A stretch of DNA of 64,000 nt from Ga0077555 sp963761475 (GCA_963761475.1 CAVXGT010000017.1:124001-188000), one strand, 5' to 3'. Positions 45,403 to 55,139 are shown, counted from the stretch's first letter. The notes: a model not told the origin generated them from the sequence alone. Made by a program: numbers and translations.

Positions 45403-45915
45403 TCAGGAGTTCGCCATGGAGCCGGTGCCACCGCCGGCTCCTGTCGGCAGCGGAATCTCCGGTCGTTGGGCGTCAGCGGTCGGGTCATCGACGCGGCGGG
45501 ATTTGCCTTCGAAAAAAGCGCCCTGCTCAATTGCGAGTTGATTGTGAAAGATATCACCCTCGAGTTTACTCGAAGACTGCAATACGACGCGCTTACCCCG
45601 GATCGACCCCATAACACTGCCGCGCACGATAACCTCGTCCCCGACAATCCCTCCGGTAATTCGAGCACTCTCGCCGATGACGACATTCGCCCCATGGATA
45701 TCGCCCTGGACCTCGCCGTCGACCTGAATCTCCCCCTTGGAAACCAAATTGCCGATAATTGTGAGATCGGAGCCGATACGAGATTCACTGCCCTTTGTGC
45801 CTGTCTGGCGACCGATGGTAGGCGCCGGTGTAGGCATCGGACCGCTGGGTGGCGTCTGCCCCCCTCTACCAAGATCGAAACTAGATGCGTCTTTCTCGGG
45901 CTTTTTTGTGAACAT
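45403..45915 (-). CDS. bactofilin family cytoskeletal protein
   Basis: A 170-aa polymer-forming protein. A proline-rich, flexible N terminus (about residues 1-45) is followed by the right-handed beta-helix core with short repeats: SDLTIIGNLVSKGEIQVDGEV, GESARITGGIVGDEVIV and SSKLEGDIFHNQLAIEQGAFFEG. A Gly-rich tail ends the protein. Bactofilins form filaments without nucleotide and organise cell-wall enzymes, stalks or other local envelope structures. No M23 peptidase partner is adjacent. Confidence 0.92.
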   Translation of the reverse strand: MFTKKPEKDASSFDLGRGGQTPPSGPMPTPAPTIGRQTGTKGSESRIGSDLTIIGNLVSKGEIQVDGEVQGDIHGANVVIGESARITGGIVGDEVIVRGSVMGSIRGKRVVLQSSSKLEGDIFHNQLAIEQGAFFEGKSRRVDDPTADAQRPEIPLPTGAGGGTGSMANS

Positions 45916-46088
45916 GAACTCAGAACTCCCCTACACAACCCAAAATAGATCAATGGGTTGTACGCATTCCCTCGGTCCCATCCCACGCTGGCAATGAAAC
46001 AGCATCGCTCAACGTCAACGCGTACTTATCATAGAACTCCCGGGCGGTCATCGCATGACCATTAAAAAGCATCTGCTGCGCCGCAGCG

Positions 46089-47015
46089 TCACAGCGTGCC
46101 ACCTGGTGCGGCGGCCACCATCGCAGCGAGAGGCTTGTAGAACCCGGGCGTCAGCCCAGCCTCGGCCCGGGCTCTGTCATTGAACGGTGGCTTGACAGGA
46201 CCGCGAAAATGCCGTCGCACGAGTTGGTGGAAGGTGGGTTCAGGCTGCAGACCGGCCCGCATGCAGAAGTGGCGGAACCACTTGGCGCCAAATGCGACGT
46301 GCCGCTTTTCATCTCGATAGATGATATTCAAAATCCGGGCAGAGGACGTGTCGTTGGCGGCTTCGAGTTTGGCGATGATTGACGGGCTGACGTCTAGACC
46401 GCGCGCCTCGAGCACGAGTGGTACAACGGCAACACGTGCGATAAGGCTTTCGCCCGTGGCATGGGCGGCTTGCCATAGGCCGTCATGCGCAGGTAGGTCG
46501 CCATAGCTTGCGCCCAGTTCGGCAAGGCGTTGTGTTAGCAATGCAAAATGATGGGCTTCTTCAGATCCAACAAGAACCCAGTCATCGAAGAATGCGCGCG
46601 GTAATGCGTTGTGCGCGAAGCGTCCGATGAGATCCCAGGTCATATCGATGGCATTGAGTTCGATGTGGGCGATCGAATGAAGGAGCGCAATGCGGCCACG
46701 CTGGCCATGTGATGATCTGCGAGGCATTTCGCGTGGTGGAAGGAGGCGTGGCTGGGCCGGCCGGCCAGGATTATCAGGCATGGCTGCGTCTGTACTCAGT
46801 CTACCAAGCGACAGCCGGCCCTGAAGCCACAAGTCCGCTGTGAGACGCGCCAACGCAACTTTGACCGCCGGTCTATCGGCTGCGACGATAGACCGGGCAC
46901 CGTGCACTAGGCTCTCGGGGTGCCAGGTTTCCCCATCGCAAGAAGATACGCTGAATTGGTTAAGGTCCTCGCGCCCGGCGAGTGGGCGAACCCAACAGAC
47001 ATTTGGTCCAGTCAT
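46089..47015 (-). CDS. DUF455 ferritin-like family protein
   Basis: A 308-aa protein of the DUF455 family, with a ferritin-like helical bundle related to MiaE-type diiron proteins. Metal-ligand candidates appear as HIELNAIDMTWD, DWVLVGSEEAHHFALL, LEARGLDVSP and RDEKRHVAFG, giving the Glu and ExxH pattern of a di-iron or di-manganese site. The reaction is unknown. Its start overlaps the stop of the peroxiredoxin gene by 4 bases (ATGA), suggesting shared expression and perhaps an oxidative-stress link. Confidence 0.85.
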   Translation of the reverse strand: MTGPNVCWVRPLAGREDLNQFSVSSCDGETWHPESLVHGARSIVAADRPAVKVALARLTADLWLQGRLSLGRLSTDAAMPDNPGRPAQPRLLPPREMPRRSSHGQRGRIALLHSIAHIELNAIDMTWDLIGRFAHNALPRAFFDDWVLVGSEEAHHFALLTQRLAELGASYGDLPAHDGLWQAAHATGESLIARVAVVPLVLEARGLDVSPSIIAKLEAANDTSSARILNIIYRDEKRHVAFGAKWFRHFCMRAGLQPEPTFHQLVRRHFRGPVKPPFNDRARAEAGLTPGFYKPLAAMVAAAPGGTL

Positions 47016-47483
47016 TTGGTCGCAAGGGACCCGGTTGCAGCAAGCACCTCTTCGGCGTGCCCCGGAACTTTCACTTTCCGCCAGAGTCTGGCGATCTTGC
47101 CACGCTCATCGATTAGAAATGTGGTCCGCTCGATACCCATGTAACTTCGGCCGTACATCGATTTCTCGACCCAGACGCCATAGTCACTCGCGACTTTCTT
47201 GTCCTCATCAGCCGCAAGATCGATGGCAAGGTCGTACTTCACACGGAACTTTGCGTGCTTCGCGATGCTATCGGGTGAGATGCCGATGACGTCGAGCCCC
47301 GAGCTTGGCGAAATCTGCTGCAAGGTCACTGAAGGCCTGTGCCTCCTTGGTGCAGCCGGCGGTGTCGTCTTTGGGGTAGAAATAGACGACCACCGGTTGC
47401 CCTCTCAACTTAGACAGCCTGACGTCGCCACGGTTGTCCGTCGGCAACAGAAAATCCGGAGCTGAAAGCCCTACCTCTAGCAT
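47012..47483 (-). pseudogene. bcp: thioredoxin-dependent peroxiredoxin (Bcp/PrxQ type) with a 1-nt frameshift
   Basis: From ATG 47483 the frame reads MLEVGLSAPDFLLPTDNRGD, then PVVVYFYPKDDTAGCTKEAQ with the peroxidatic Cys. After FAKLG one extra G in a GGGG run near 47302 shifts the frame; LDVIGISPDSIAKHAKF, the TTFLIDERG strand and the end of the family sequence continue in the next frame to the stop at 47012. Removing that one G restores a complete protein of about 156 aa that would reduce peroxides with thioredoxin. Sequence error is as likely as true loss. Confidence 0.82.
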
Positions 47484-48105
47484 CTGTGCCTTCCTTTCGT
47501 CGTTTTTTCGCCCGACATCGCATGCGATGAGGGGATCGTGTGCACAATTTCCGGTGTCATGTATCCATAGCGCGATCTGGATGCGGTGATCCCGGTAATT
47601 TGCCAGTCGGGAGCGTGCCCTACTCGGGGCAATGTAGGTGTCACGGCGCACAGATCCAAGGCTGAATAGGCTGTAGTGGGAGCGTGCGGTATGGCATCAT
47701 GGTTATAGTTGTTCGCAGAGCCGGTCTCGGTGAAGTTTGATGAACGGGCAGGCATATCGGCTGTCAGCATCATTTTGCGCGGGAAGCTGAACAGGAAGCA
47801 TGAGCTGTCACTGGAGGTCCGAGATTTGCAGCTATAGTTGGAGGCTGTGGCAGATACTCGCGAGGACAGGGCTTGCGACTAGCGCATCAACGGCGGCTCC
47901 ATCAGGCAGCGGCGAATGCCTCGTGTTCTGACGGACTTGTCATTGACGAATTGAAACGCATTGTTGACGTCGCCAGGACTCGGGGGAGCAAGGCGTGGCA
48001 CTTTACCGGCGTGGTGATCGACAACAAGCTGACGAGGCGACTCCGCGTAGCGGCGCGAGACTGCACCCGCTGACGGCACCCCCGACGCTTGGTTCGACTG
48101 CTAAT
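47484..48105. other. 620-base region between bcp and the AsmA-like gene
   Basis: Short frames exist on both strands but none has a recognisable product. The genes on either side are divergent, so the region should hold two promoters. I see no terminator or repeat of note. Confidence 0.4.
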
Positions 48106-51100
48106 ATGCGAACGGGGCCGCCGCCACTGCCATTTCCCCCAGCTCCTTCCGAGCGTTCCGGCGGCAACCAGCAAGCCTACCAGCGGCGAACTCGAGACCG
48201 TCAAGTGATGACCGTTGGAGAGCGATTGATCGTTAGACCGCTGAAGTTCCTCGGTATCGTGCTCTTGGCTGTGTTGCCGCTAGCCTTGTTCGCGGCTGCG
48301 TTAATCTACGTTAAGTTGTTGTTCGGGGCCATTCCTCTGCAATTCATGTCTGGGTCTATCAGGCAAGCACTCATTGAAGGTTTGGGTTCGAACGAGGTGA
48401 CACTTGGGAATGCTCACCTCCAGCGCTCTGAAGGCGGTGGCCTCGCGCTCGAGTTGACGGATGTGGCATTGGCGTTTGCCGACGGGGCGCAAACGGCTTC
48501 CGCTAAAGCGGCAACCATCCAACTTGATCTCTCTGCTGCACTTTCTGGCAGAGTGGTGCCAGCCGGTGTTGTGTTGAAGGGCGCGGTGATCGACCTATCG
48601 CAGGCTGGCAATGGTGAAAAACGGGCCGATATGCGGTCGGTTCCACAAGCAGCTAACGCCAGTCAAGTCGAGGCCGGTGGGCCGGTCGGCGGGCTTCCGC
48701 CAGCTACTGGCACCGATGTAACTGGAGACGGCAACTCTGGCCGTGCGCTCGTACGCCTCGCCATGGACGCACTCGCTCAAGTTGGCCGCGTGCCGGAACG
48801 AGCCCTTCAGCTCCAATCTGTTACGCTCATTGATGCCGTCATAAAGCAGGCTGACGGCAGTCGTCGTAGCCAATGGAGTGTTCCACGCGCCGATTTCTTC
48901 GTCGATCGCAGCCCGACCACGAATGTGGCGTCATTTCGTGGCGAAGGTAGGCTGCTGGTCGCCGACCAGATTTCTCCGTTCAGAGTCACCCTGACGGGGC
49001 GCAATAACGGTAAGTCCGCGACGCTGGTAGCGAGCGCAGCCAACATCGTGCCGCATAGGTTGGCTGACCAAGTTCCCTCGATCCACGCCTTCGAAGCCGT
49101 GGATGCGCCCCTAACCATCCACTCCGAACTCGAATTGGTGCAGGGCGGTAGTGTTGAAACTGGCCGATTCGACATCGACATTGGAAGCGGCAGATTGCTG
49201 ATTGCGTCACTGGGGAATTTGCCACTCGTAATTCAGAGCGGCCGCTTGTCGCTCCTGTGGGATGCAGCCGCTGGCGCCTTGAAGCTGGCCCCAAGTCCAA
49301 TTCAATTGGAAGGTGGCTACCTCAAACTGGCAGGACAGTTGGTTCCTCACGAGACACCGGGCGGTCGAAAGGGGTTGGAGCTTGATATGTGGGCGTCCGA
49401 AGGGGTCCTGAGCAACGAGCGCGGTGTGCCGCCATTAGTGATAGAGCAACTCAAGCTCAAGTCGCGGATCTGGAGAGACGGTGGTGCGACGGAGCTGGAC
49501 GCTTTCGCCTTCAAGGTGGGTGGTGTCGAAATAACAGCCCACGGCGCAATTGGCGAAGGACAAGGTGGCTCGGCAATGCGCCTCGCCGGACGCTTGGGAC
49601 CGATTAGCGCCACTCAGTTGAAGACCGCATGGCCTGCTGGATTGGCACCGGAGCTTCGTCGACACGTCATATCCAGGTTGCTGGGGGGTGATATCAAAGG
49701 CGGTCGTTTTGGCTTGATCAGGACGGGCGAGGGCATGCAGGGGAGCGACAGGTTGTCGTTGAGCCTGGAAGGCAGCGATCTTACCTTCGCGCTGGGCGAC
49801 GGGCTTCCACCCTTGCAAGTGCCGAGCACGCTTCTACGTGTAGAAGGCAATGCCCTGCTTGCCGAGACACCTGAGGCATTTGTTGCCACTGCCAGTGGCA
49901 AAAAGCTTTCCTTCAAAGCTCTGCGCATCGCAATTCCTGACATGCGGGAGCATCAGAAGATACTTGAGGTATCGGGACGTGGCCAAGGAGCAGTCCCGGT
50001 AGTCAGTGAAATCATCAGTGCGTCGGGTGTGGACGGCGCGCGCGTTGGTTACATTCCAGCCGGCGCAGACGGAAAGATTGATGCGCAATGGCGCGTGAGA
50101 CTGCCACTCACGAGCGGCGTCGAATGGTCCGCAGCGAGCATCGATTCCAAAGTGCAAATCACCGATGGACGAATTCCCGACGCCTTAGGAAAGCATGACA
50201 TAAGAGGGGCGACATTCACGCTCGCGGCCAGCGAGAAAAAAGTTGATCTGAAGGGCCAGGTCCTTTTGGCCGGTGTGTTAGCAGCAGTGAACGGGCAATG
50301 GATCATCGGTGAGCAAGCTGAACGCCAACCCCCTCTCCGCATCACCACGCGGCTCGATACAGCAGATCGACGCCAGCTCGGTCTGGAACTCGACGATCTC
50401 GTACTGGGGGAGGTCCCGATTGAAGTCTTGGTGTCGCAAGGTAGGGACAATCAACCCAAAGTACATGTGAATGCGGATCTCACGGGAGCCGAATTGCGCT
50501 TGGACGGCATAGCATGGATCAAGCCGTCGGGGCGTTCCGCCAAGCTTGGCTTTGAGATCTCCAAACTACGGTCTGGGCAGGGGATAGAACTTCGCGATTT
50601 CAAGATCACCGGCGACAGCTTGACGATCGATGGGTCGGTAATGTTAGGGGCCGACCATAAGGTTCAATCATACAGTTTTCCCGGTTTTTCTTTGAATGTG
50701 GTAACGAATCTCCAGGTATCCGGGCGGCGTCAGAACGGCCGCATCTGGGAAGTTAAGGCGAGAGGCAAAACATTCGACGCGACCGGCATGATACGAGAGC
50801 ATTTTGCATTCGATGACTCCTCAGCGGCAAAGAAGCAGTCTGGGGGCCAAAAGAAAGGCCTTGATCTGGATTTGGCCGTCGACACGATACTGGGGCTCAA
50901 TGAAACGTCGCTGCAGCGTGTCCAACTCAAACTCAGTGAGCGGGACGACGAACTTCAAAGCGTCACAATGAACGGGACCTTGGAAGGCGGAGGCCGGGTC
51001 AGTGTGAGCTTGCCGCCGAGGACAGACGGCCGGCGACTGCTGGAGATCGACACCGACAATGCTGGCCAGGCACTCAAGCTTGCGGGTGTTTACACCAGCA

Positions 51101-51807
51101 TGAAGGGTGGACGGGGTATGGCGATACTCAATCTTGATGGGCAAGGTGCTGCCGAGCGAACTGGCCAACTCCATGTTCGAAAATTCAAAGTCATTGGTGA
51201 TCCCGTCTTCTACGAGGTGCTTCAGAATGCCGACGAAGGTCGTCCAGCCATCGCAAGTGGCTCACCGAGATCGCGTCGACAGGTTGTCCGCGAGGAGATC
51301 TCCTTCGATGACGTTCGGGCAACTTTTGCAGCAGGAAATGGCCAGATCGCCGTGCAAAGCCTAGCCGCAACGGGGCCGCTGGTCGGCGTGTCTGTGCATG
51401 GAAAAGCGGACTTCCGATCGCAGAGATTGTCGCTTGGGGGAACCTATATTCCGTTATCCGGCCTGAACCGTGCCCTGTCGGAAATTCCGTTGCTCCGAGA
51501 AATTTTCACGGGTCCAAAGGGCGAAGGCGTGTTTGGCATAACGTTTGGCGTCAGCGGAAAAATGTCCGAACCTCAGGTTGTCGTCAACCCATTCTCATTC
51601 ATCGCGCCTGGCGTCTTGCGTGAGATATTCCAAATGGCGCCTCAAAATCCGCAAGTCACACCAAGCCAATCACGTCGCAGGACTCGCGGTAGCCCAAGCG
51701 TTCGGTCCAGCCAGCCAGTGACGCCACCTGGTCACGGCGATGCGCCACCGACTGCACCCGGCCAGGTCATCGATGGTTGGTCCTTGAAAACCCACCCCCA
51801 GCAGTAG
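48106..51807 (+). CDS. giant AsmA/YhdP-like protein (DUF3971 type)
   Basis: A predicted 1233-aa envelope protein. Near the N terminus is one transmembrane helix (FLGIVLLAVLPLALFAAAL), followed by a very long beta-rich periplasmic region with repeated strands, as in AsmA-like and YhdP/TamB-type lipid-transfer proteins. A DUF3971-like segment lies in the middle, and an AsmA-type ending appears near NPFSFIAPGVLREIF. The Pro/Ser-rich tail is probably disordered. The start is uncertain: ATG 48106 gives a proline-rich leader, and a Met at 48208 (MTVGERLIVRPLKFL) is equally possible. Family members help move phospholipids to the outer membrane. Confidence 0.82.
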   Translation: MRTGPPPLPFPPAPSERSGGNQQAYQRRTRDRQVMTVGERLIVRPLKFLGIVLLAVLPLALFAAALIYVKLLFGAIPLQFMSGSIRQALIEGLGSNEVTLGNAHLQRSEGGGLALELTDVALAFADGAQTASAKAATIQLDLSAALSGRVVPAGVVLKGAVIDLSQAGNGEKRADMRSVPQAANASQVEAGGPVGGLPPATGTDVTGDGNSGRALVRLAMDALAQVGRVPERALQLQSVTLIDAVIKQADGSRRSQWSVPRADFFVDRSPTTNVASFRGEGRLLVADQISPFRVTLTGRNNGKSATLVASAANIVPHRLADQVPSIHAFEAVDAPLTIHSELELVQGGSVETGRFDIDIGSGRLLIASLGNLPLVIQSGRLSLLWDAAAGALKLAPSPIQLEGGYLKLAGQLVPHETPGGRKGLELDMWASEGVLSNERGVPPLVIEQLKLKSRIWRDGGATELDAFAFKVGGVEITAHGAIGEGQGGSAMRLAGRLGPISATQLKTAWPAGLAPELRRHVISRLLGGDIKGGRFGLIRTGEGMQGSDRLSLSLEGSDLTFALGDGLPPLQVPSTLLRVEGNALLAETPEAFVATASGKKLSFKALRIAIPDMREHQKILEVSGRGQGAVPVVSEIISASGVDGARVGYIPAGADGKIDAQWRVRLPLTSGVEWSAASIDSKVQITDGRIPDALGKHDIRGATFTLAASEKKVDLKGQVLLAGVLAAVNGQWIIGEQAERQPPLRITTRLDTADRRQLGLELDDLVLGEVPIEVLVSQGRDNQPKVHVNADLTGAELRLDGIAWIKPSGRSAKLGFEISKLRSGQGIELRDFKITGDSLTIDGSVMLGADHKVQSYSFPGFSLNVVTNLQVSGRRQNGRIWEVKARGKTFDATGMIREHFAFDDSSAAKKQSGGQKKGLDLDLAVDTILGLNETSLQRVQLKLSERDDELQSVTMNGTLEGGGRVSVSLPPRTDGRRLLEIDTDNAGQALKLAGVYTSMKGGRGMAILNLDGQGAAERTGQLHVRKFKVIGDPVFYEVLQNADEGRPAIASGSPRSRRQVVREEISFDDVRATFAAGNGQIAVQSLAATGPLVGVSVHGKADFRSQRLSLGGTYIPLSGLNRALSEIPLLREIFTGPKGEGVFGITFGVSGKMSEPQVVVNPFSFIAPGVLREIFQMAPQNPQVTPSQSRRRTRGSPSVRSSQPVTPPGHGDAPPTAPGQVIDGWSLKTHPQQ

Positions 51808-51915
51808 TTGGGGCCGTCTCCGTGCCAATGGCCCGGAACGCTTCGCACGCATCTTGGTTGACAGCCAGTCGCCTTCAAGCGTCTCGTGTTTCTATGATCT
51901 GTATGGGAGAAGCAC

Positions 51916-52665
51916 ATGAAATTCGATTTCTCGGGAAAACGTGTCGTCATCTGCGGTGGAAGCCGCGGCATAGGCCGATCTATTGCTGAGGCCTTCGTGC
52001 GCGATGGGGCCTCGGTCGCAATTTGCGCGCGCGGCAAGGAGGATTTGGACAAGGCTGCATCCGAACTCGCCAAGGGCGGCGCCAAGGTTCATGCTGCTGC
52101 TTGTGATCTCGCGGACGCAGAGTCCGTCAAGGCCTACGTCAAGGGCGCGGGCAATGCCTTGGGCGGCATCGACATCCTCGTCAACAATGCTTCGGGTTTC
52201 GGCCACCGCGACGACGAAGCTGGATGGGCAGCAGGACTTAGTATCGACCTGATGGCGACGGTTCGCGCCTCTCATGAGGCAATCTCGTTTATGGAGAAGG
52301 CCGGCGGTGGGTCGATTGTAAACATTTCATCGATATCGGGTTTCAAGGCATCCGTTCGCAGCGCGCCTTATGCAGCGGTCAAGGCGGCTGTGAATAACTA
52401 TACTGCGAGCCAAGCATTAACACTGGCGCCAAAGCGAATTCGGGTCAATGCAATTGCACCAGGCTCGATTGAGTTTCCGGGTGGTGTATGGGACCAGCGT
52501 AAGACCGCAGACCCGGCTCTGTATAATGGAACATTGAAGTCAATCCCCTGGGGGCGCATGGGTGAGCCTGAGGAAATCGCAAATGTCGCGTTGTTTCTAG
52601 CTAGCGATCTGGCGAGTTGGGTCACGGGCCAGACAATCGCCGTTGACGGTGGGCAGCTACTTTGA
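51916..52665 (+). CDS. SDR-family NAD(P)-dependent oxidoreductase
   Basis: A 249-aa classical SDR. It has GGSRGIGRSIAEAF at about residues 14-27, NNASG at about 91-95, the catalytic Ser in VNISSISG and YAAVKAA near residue 155, and a typical DGGQLL end. Arg and Lys-rich residues after strand 2 (CARGKED) hint at NADP use. The substrate is unknown. It begins the mixed-strand cluster with the MFS carrier, hydroxyacid dehydrogenase and CoA-transferase. Confidence 0.9.
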   Translation: MKFDFSGKRVVICGGSRGIGRSIAEAFVRDGASVAICARGKEDLDKAASELAKGGAKVHAAACDLADAESVKAYVKGAGNALGGIDILVNNASGFGHRDDEAGWAAGLSIDLMATVRASHEAISFMEKAGGGSIVNISSISGFKASVRSAPYAAVKAAVNNYTASQALTLAPKRIRVNAIAPGSIEFPGGVWDQRKTADPALYNGTLKSIPWGRMGEPEEIANVALFLASDLASWVTGQTIAVDGGQLL

Positions 52666-52838
52666 TGCACATCGCCTTGGCGTCGCAACCACGCAGCCTG
52701 TGAAGGAGTTGACGGCCAAAAATGCCGGATCTGCAGGCTCCACCGAGGCAGTTTGGCGGCGCTGCATGTGCGCCCAATTCGCGATCGGTGGGCGAACGCG
52801 GAGGCCGTCGACGAGTTCTCACTACAGTCTTTCAGCCA

Positions 52839-54080
52839 TTAAGTGTGGAAACGCGCAGGGTGTCGCCGCGGCCTTCTGGCCGCGGCGAGCGCTACGAGCG
52901 AGGCCCCAAGGCAATAAATTGCGCAACCGATGGCAATGGCGCTGACGTTGGCATGCTGATCCAGCAGCACACCGATGAAGCCAGGCGCCAAGCCTGAAGC
53001 CAGCACGGAAGTGGACGCGGCAAAGGCGCGGATAGCGCCCAAGTGGGCCGTACCATAGTGTTCAGCCCAAATCGCGCCCATTAAGACCTGCGTGAGCCCC
53101 GTCCCGAGGCCCATAAGGGCAAAGAACGCCAGCGCGCTGGCCTCTGAACGTCCGACCGCGAGCATGATGCATGCCAGCGCCAGTGGCCCCAACGCCGTCG
53201 GTACCAGTCGCTGGGCACTGAATCTGTCGACCAGTGGTCCTGCTGCTACAGTCATAATGAATGACCCGAGCGAGTAGGCCGCAAGGGCGCCTGCAATCAA
53301 CTGCAGGCTCCAGCCCTTTTGCGTCCCAATGTAGACCTGATGAAAAATAAGGCCGGTCGTAATGAAGGCTGGTGCCAGGAGAACGCTGAGGCGAATATAG
53401 AGACCCGGATCGCGCAACACTTCGGCGAGGGTGTACTGGTGTGGCGCCGCCTCGTCTGCATGACACGAGATCGACTGCGTTCCGCTTTCACCTGAGGTGG
53501 ACGCCACCTCTGAGGGCATCTCACCATACTTCCACCGCTTGCTGCGTGCCAGGAGTACAACAATGCCTGGTAGAGTACCGGCAACGAGAGCCAGTGTGCC
53601 GACGAGCCAAACCGATCGCCAAGACATGAATTCGAGCAGGGCCACGGAAATGTAGGGCAATACTGCACTGCCTGCGACGTGCCCGGTCAACGCTACGGAG
53701 ACCGCTCGGCCGCGTTTTGCGGAAAACTTTCGTCCCATGGTCGTCATGGCGGCATGAATCATCAAGCCTTGCCCAAAAAAACGTGTGGCAAAAAAGGCAA
53801 GCGCCAAGCTGGCGACATCACTCGAAGAAGCAATCAGCGCTGTAGCGCCGGCAAGCCCCAAAACTGTTACAACTGAGAACGTCTGCAGGGGCGTTCGATC
53901 AATGAACCTTCCCGCCCAAGCCAACACAAAGGCGCTGCCCAGCGTTCCCGCGGAATAGCAGGCACCATAGGATGCGTGGCTAAGGCCGAGGTCATTCCGA
54001 ATTGAGCCGCCAAAAACCGACACGAAATAGGTCTGACCAAAGCCCGAGCAAAGCGTCATCAACCAGCCATACGCCAGCAC
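52839..54080 (-). CDS. MFS transporter
   Basis: A 413-aa twelve-helix carrier of the major facilitator superfamily. The first helix carries LMTLCSGFGQTYFVSVFGG, the A-like motif after helix 2 reads GRFIDRTP, and the loop 8-9 region contains AAGPLVDRFSAQRL. The only start codon found is GTG at 54080, right at the first helix; the frame stays open upstream to 54173 without another ATG, GTG or TTG, so a few residues of the normal N terminus may be missing. The substrate is unknown; it probably imports a carboxylate used by neighbouring enzymes. Confidence 0.85.
   Translation of the reverse strand: MLAYGWLMTLCSGFGQTYFVSVFGGSIRNDLGLSHASYGACYSAGTLGSAFVLAWAGRFIDRTPLQTFSVVTVLGLAGATALIASSSDVASLALAFFATRFFGQGLMIHAAMTTMGRKFSAKRGRAVSVALTGHVAGSAVLPYISVALLEFMSWRSVWLVGTLALVAGTLPGIVVLLARSKRWKYGEMPSEVASTSGESGTQSISCHADEAAPHQYTLAEVLRDPGLYIRLSVLLAPAFITTGLIFHQVYIGTQKGWSLQLIAGALAAYSLGSFIMTVAAGPLVDRFSAQRLVPTALGPLALACIMLAVGRSEASALAFFALMGLGTGLTQVLMGAIWAEHYGTAHLGAIRAFAASTSVLASGLAPGFIGVLLDQHANVSAIAIGCAIYCLGASLVALAAARRPRRHPARFHT
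52864..52887. repeat. perfect GC-rich hairpin overlapping the end of the MFS gene
   Basis: CGCCGCGGCC and GGCCGCGGCG form a perfect 10-base stem around TTCT. It lies in the last codons of the MFS gene on the minus strand, where it would end transcription or stabilise the message. No T run follows, so it is not a classic intrinsic terminator. Confidence 0.6.
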
Positions 54081-54176
54081 GGGCCAATGGAGCCGTATGA
54101 ATTCAAGGTTCAGAAGAGCACCTATCGGAAGATAAAAAAGTGCGAGCGATCCTAGACGCGGCGCGCGGCGCTTGCG

Positions 54177-55139
54177 CTATGACGACTTGAACTTCGTCAT
54201 GATTTGGTCTGCGAAGCGTTCGAGGTGTTCCACAGTCCCTCCGACATCGAAGCCATCCCCGCCAATAAGGAAATGCTCAAGGCCACAATCACGATACGCA
54301 GCGATATCGTCGACAACGGCTTGGCTTGACCCGGTAAATGCCAGTCGCTTTCCATCACGACCCTCAATTTCCTTGCCAATCCGGCAATAGATCGCGAGCA
54401 AGGCTGCCTCGATATGGTCATCACCTCGACCAGACGCTGCAGCAGCAGCCTTCACCTCACCGACCCCGGAAGCATAGAGGTCGGGCGTGTCGAGAGGGAA
54501 ATTGGGATTGGCAGCAACCGGATACCAGCCATTCCCGATGCGACCGGCGCGCCGTCGCGCGGCCCCTATCTCCCCACCGATCCAGATTGGGAGATGTGGG
54601 CTCTGCGTGGGTTTGGGCTGGAACTTCAAATTGTCGAATGAGACGAAGCTCCCCGACATTCTCGGCCGCTCGGAAGTCCAAAGCTCACGAAAGGCATGGA
54701 TGAACTCCTCGGACGACTTCGCCCTGCTTTCGAATGGCGGCCCCCCAAGCAGAGCGATTTCCTCGGCCATCCACCCGACGCCGACGCCAAGCGTCAGGCG
54801 GCCTTTCGAGAGTGCGTCGAGCGTGGCCAGCATCTTTGCAGTCAAAACGGCGGGGCGATGTGGAAGAACCATGACCGATGTAAGCAGACGAATATTGGTG
54901 GTGGCAGCTGCCACAAATCCAAGCGTGGTGATTTGTTCGACGCTATGTCCGCTGTCCTGTGCGTAGAATTTTCCGGTCTTCGAATAGGGATAGCGGCTCT
55001 GGACATCAGTGGCGACGATGACATGGTCCGATATGCCGAAATGATCGAAACCGAGCGCCTCTGCTTTGAGGGCGACGGTCGTCAAAGTGTCTGGATTGCC
55101 GATGACGCCCCGGGCACCAAAGTGGAGACCAAATTTCAT
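54177..55139 (-). CDS. LLM-class flavin-dependent oxidoreductase, F420-dependent TIGR03619 type
   Basis: A 320-aa luciferase-like TIM-barrel enzyme. The N terminus is MKFGLHFGARG, with ALGFDHFGISDHV, then TTNIRLLTSVMVLPHRPAV and GRLTLGVGVGWM. These positions match the TIGR03619 group, predicted to use coenzyme F420. F420 use in this organism cannot be verified from the window; FMN is the alternative. The substrate is unknown. It follows the MFS gene in the same direction with a gap of about 100 bases. Confidence 0.82.
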   Translation of the reverse strand: MKFGLHFGARGVIGNPDTLTTVALKAEALGFDHFGISDHVIVATDVQSRYPYSKTGKFYAQDSGHSVEQITTLGFVAAATTNIRLLTSVMVLPHRPAVLTAKMLATLDALSKGRLTLGVGVGWMAEEIALLGGPPFESRAKSSEEFIHAFRELWTSERPRMSGSFVSFDNLKFQPKPTQSPHLPIWIGGEIGAARRRAGRIGNGWYPVAANPNFPLDTPDLYASGVGEVKAAAAASGRGDDHIEAALLAIYCRIGKEIEGRDGKRLAFTGSSQAVVDDIAAYRDCGLEHFLIGGDGFDVGGTVEHLERFADQIMTKFKSS

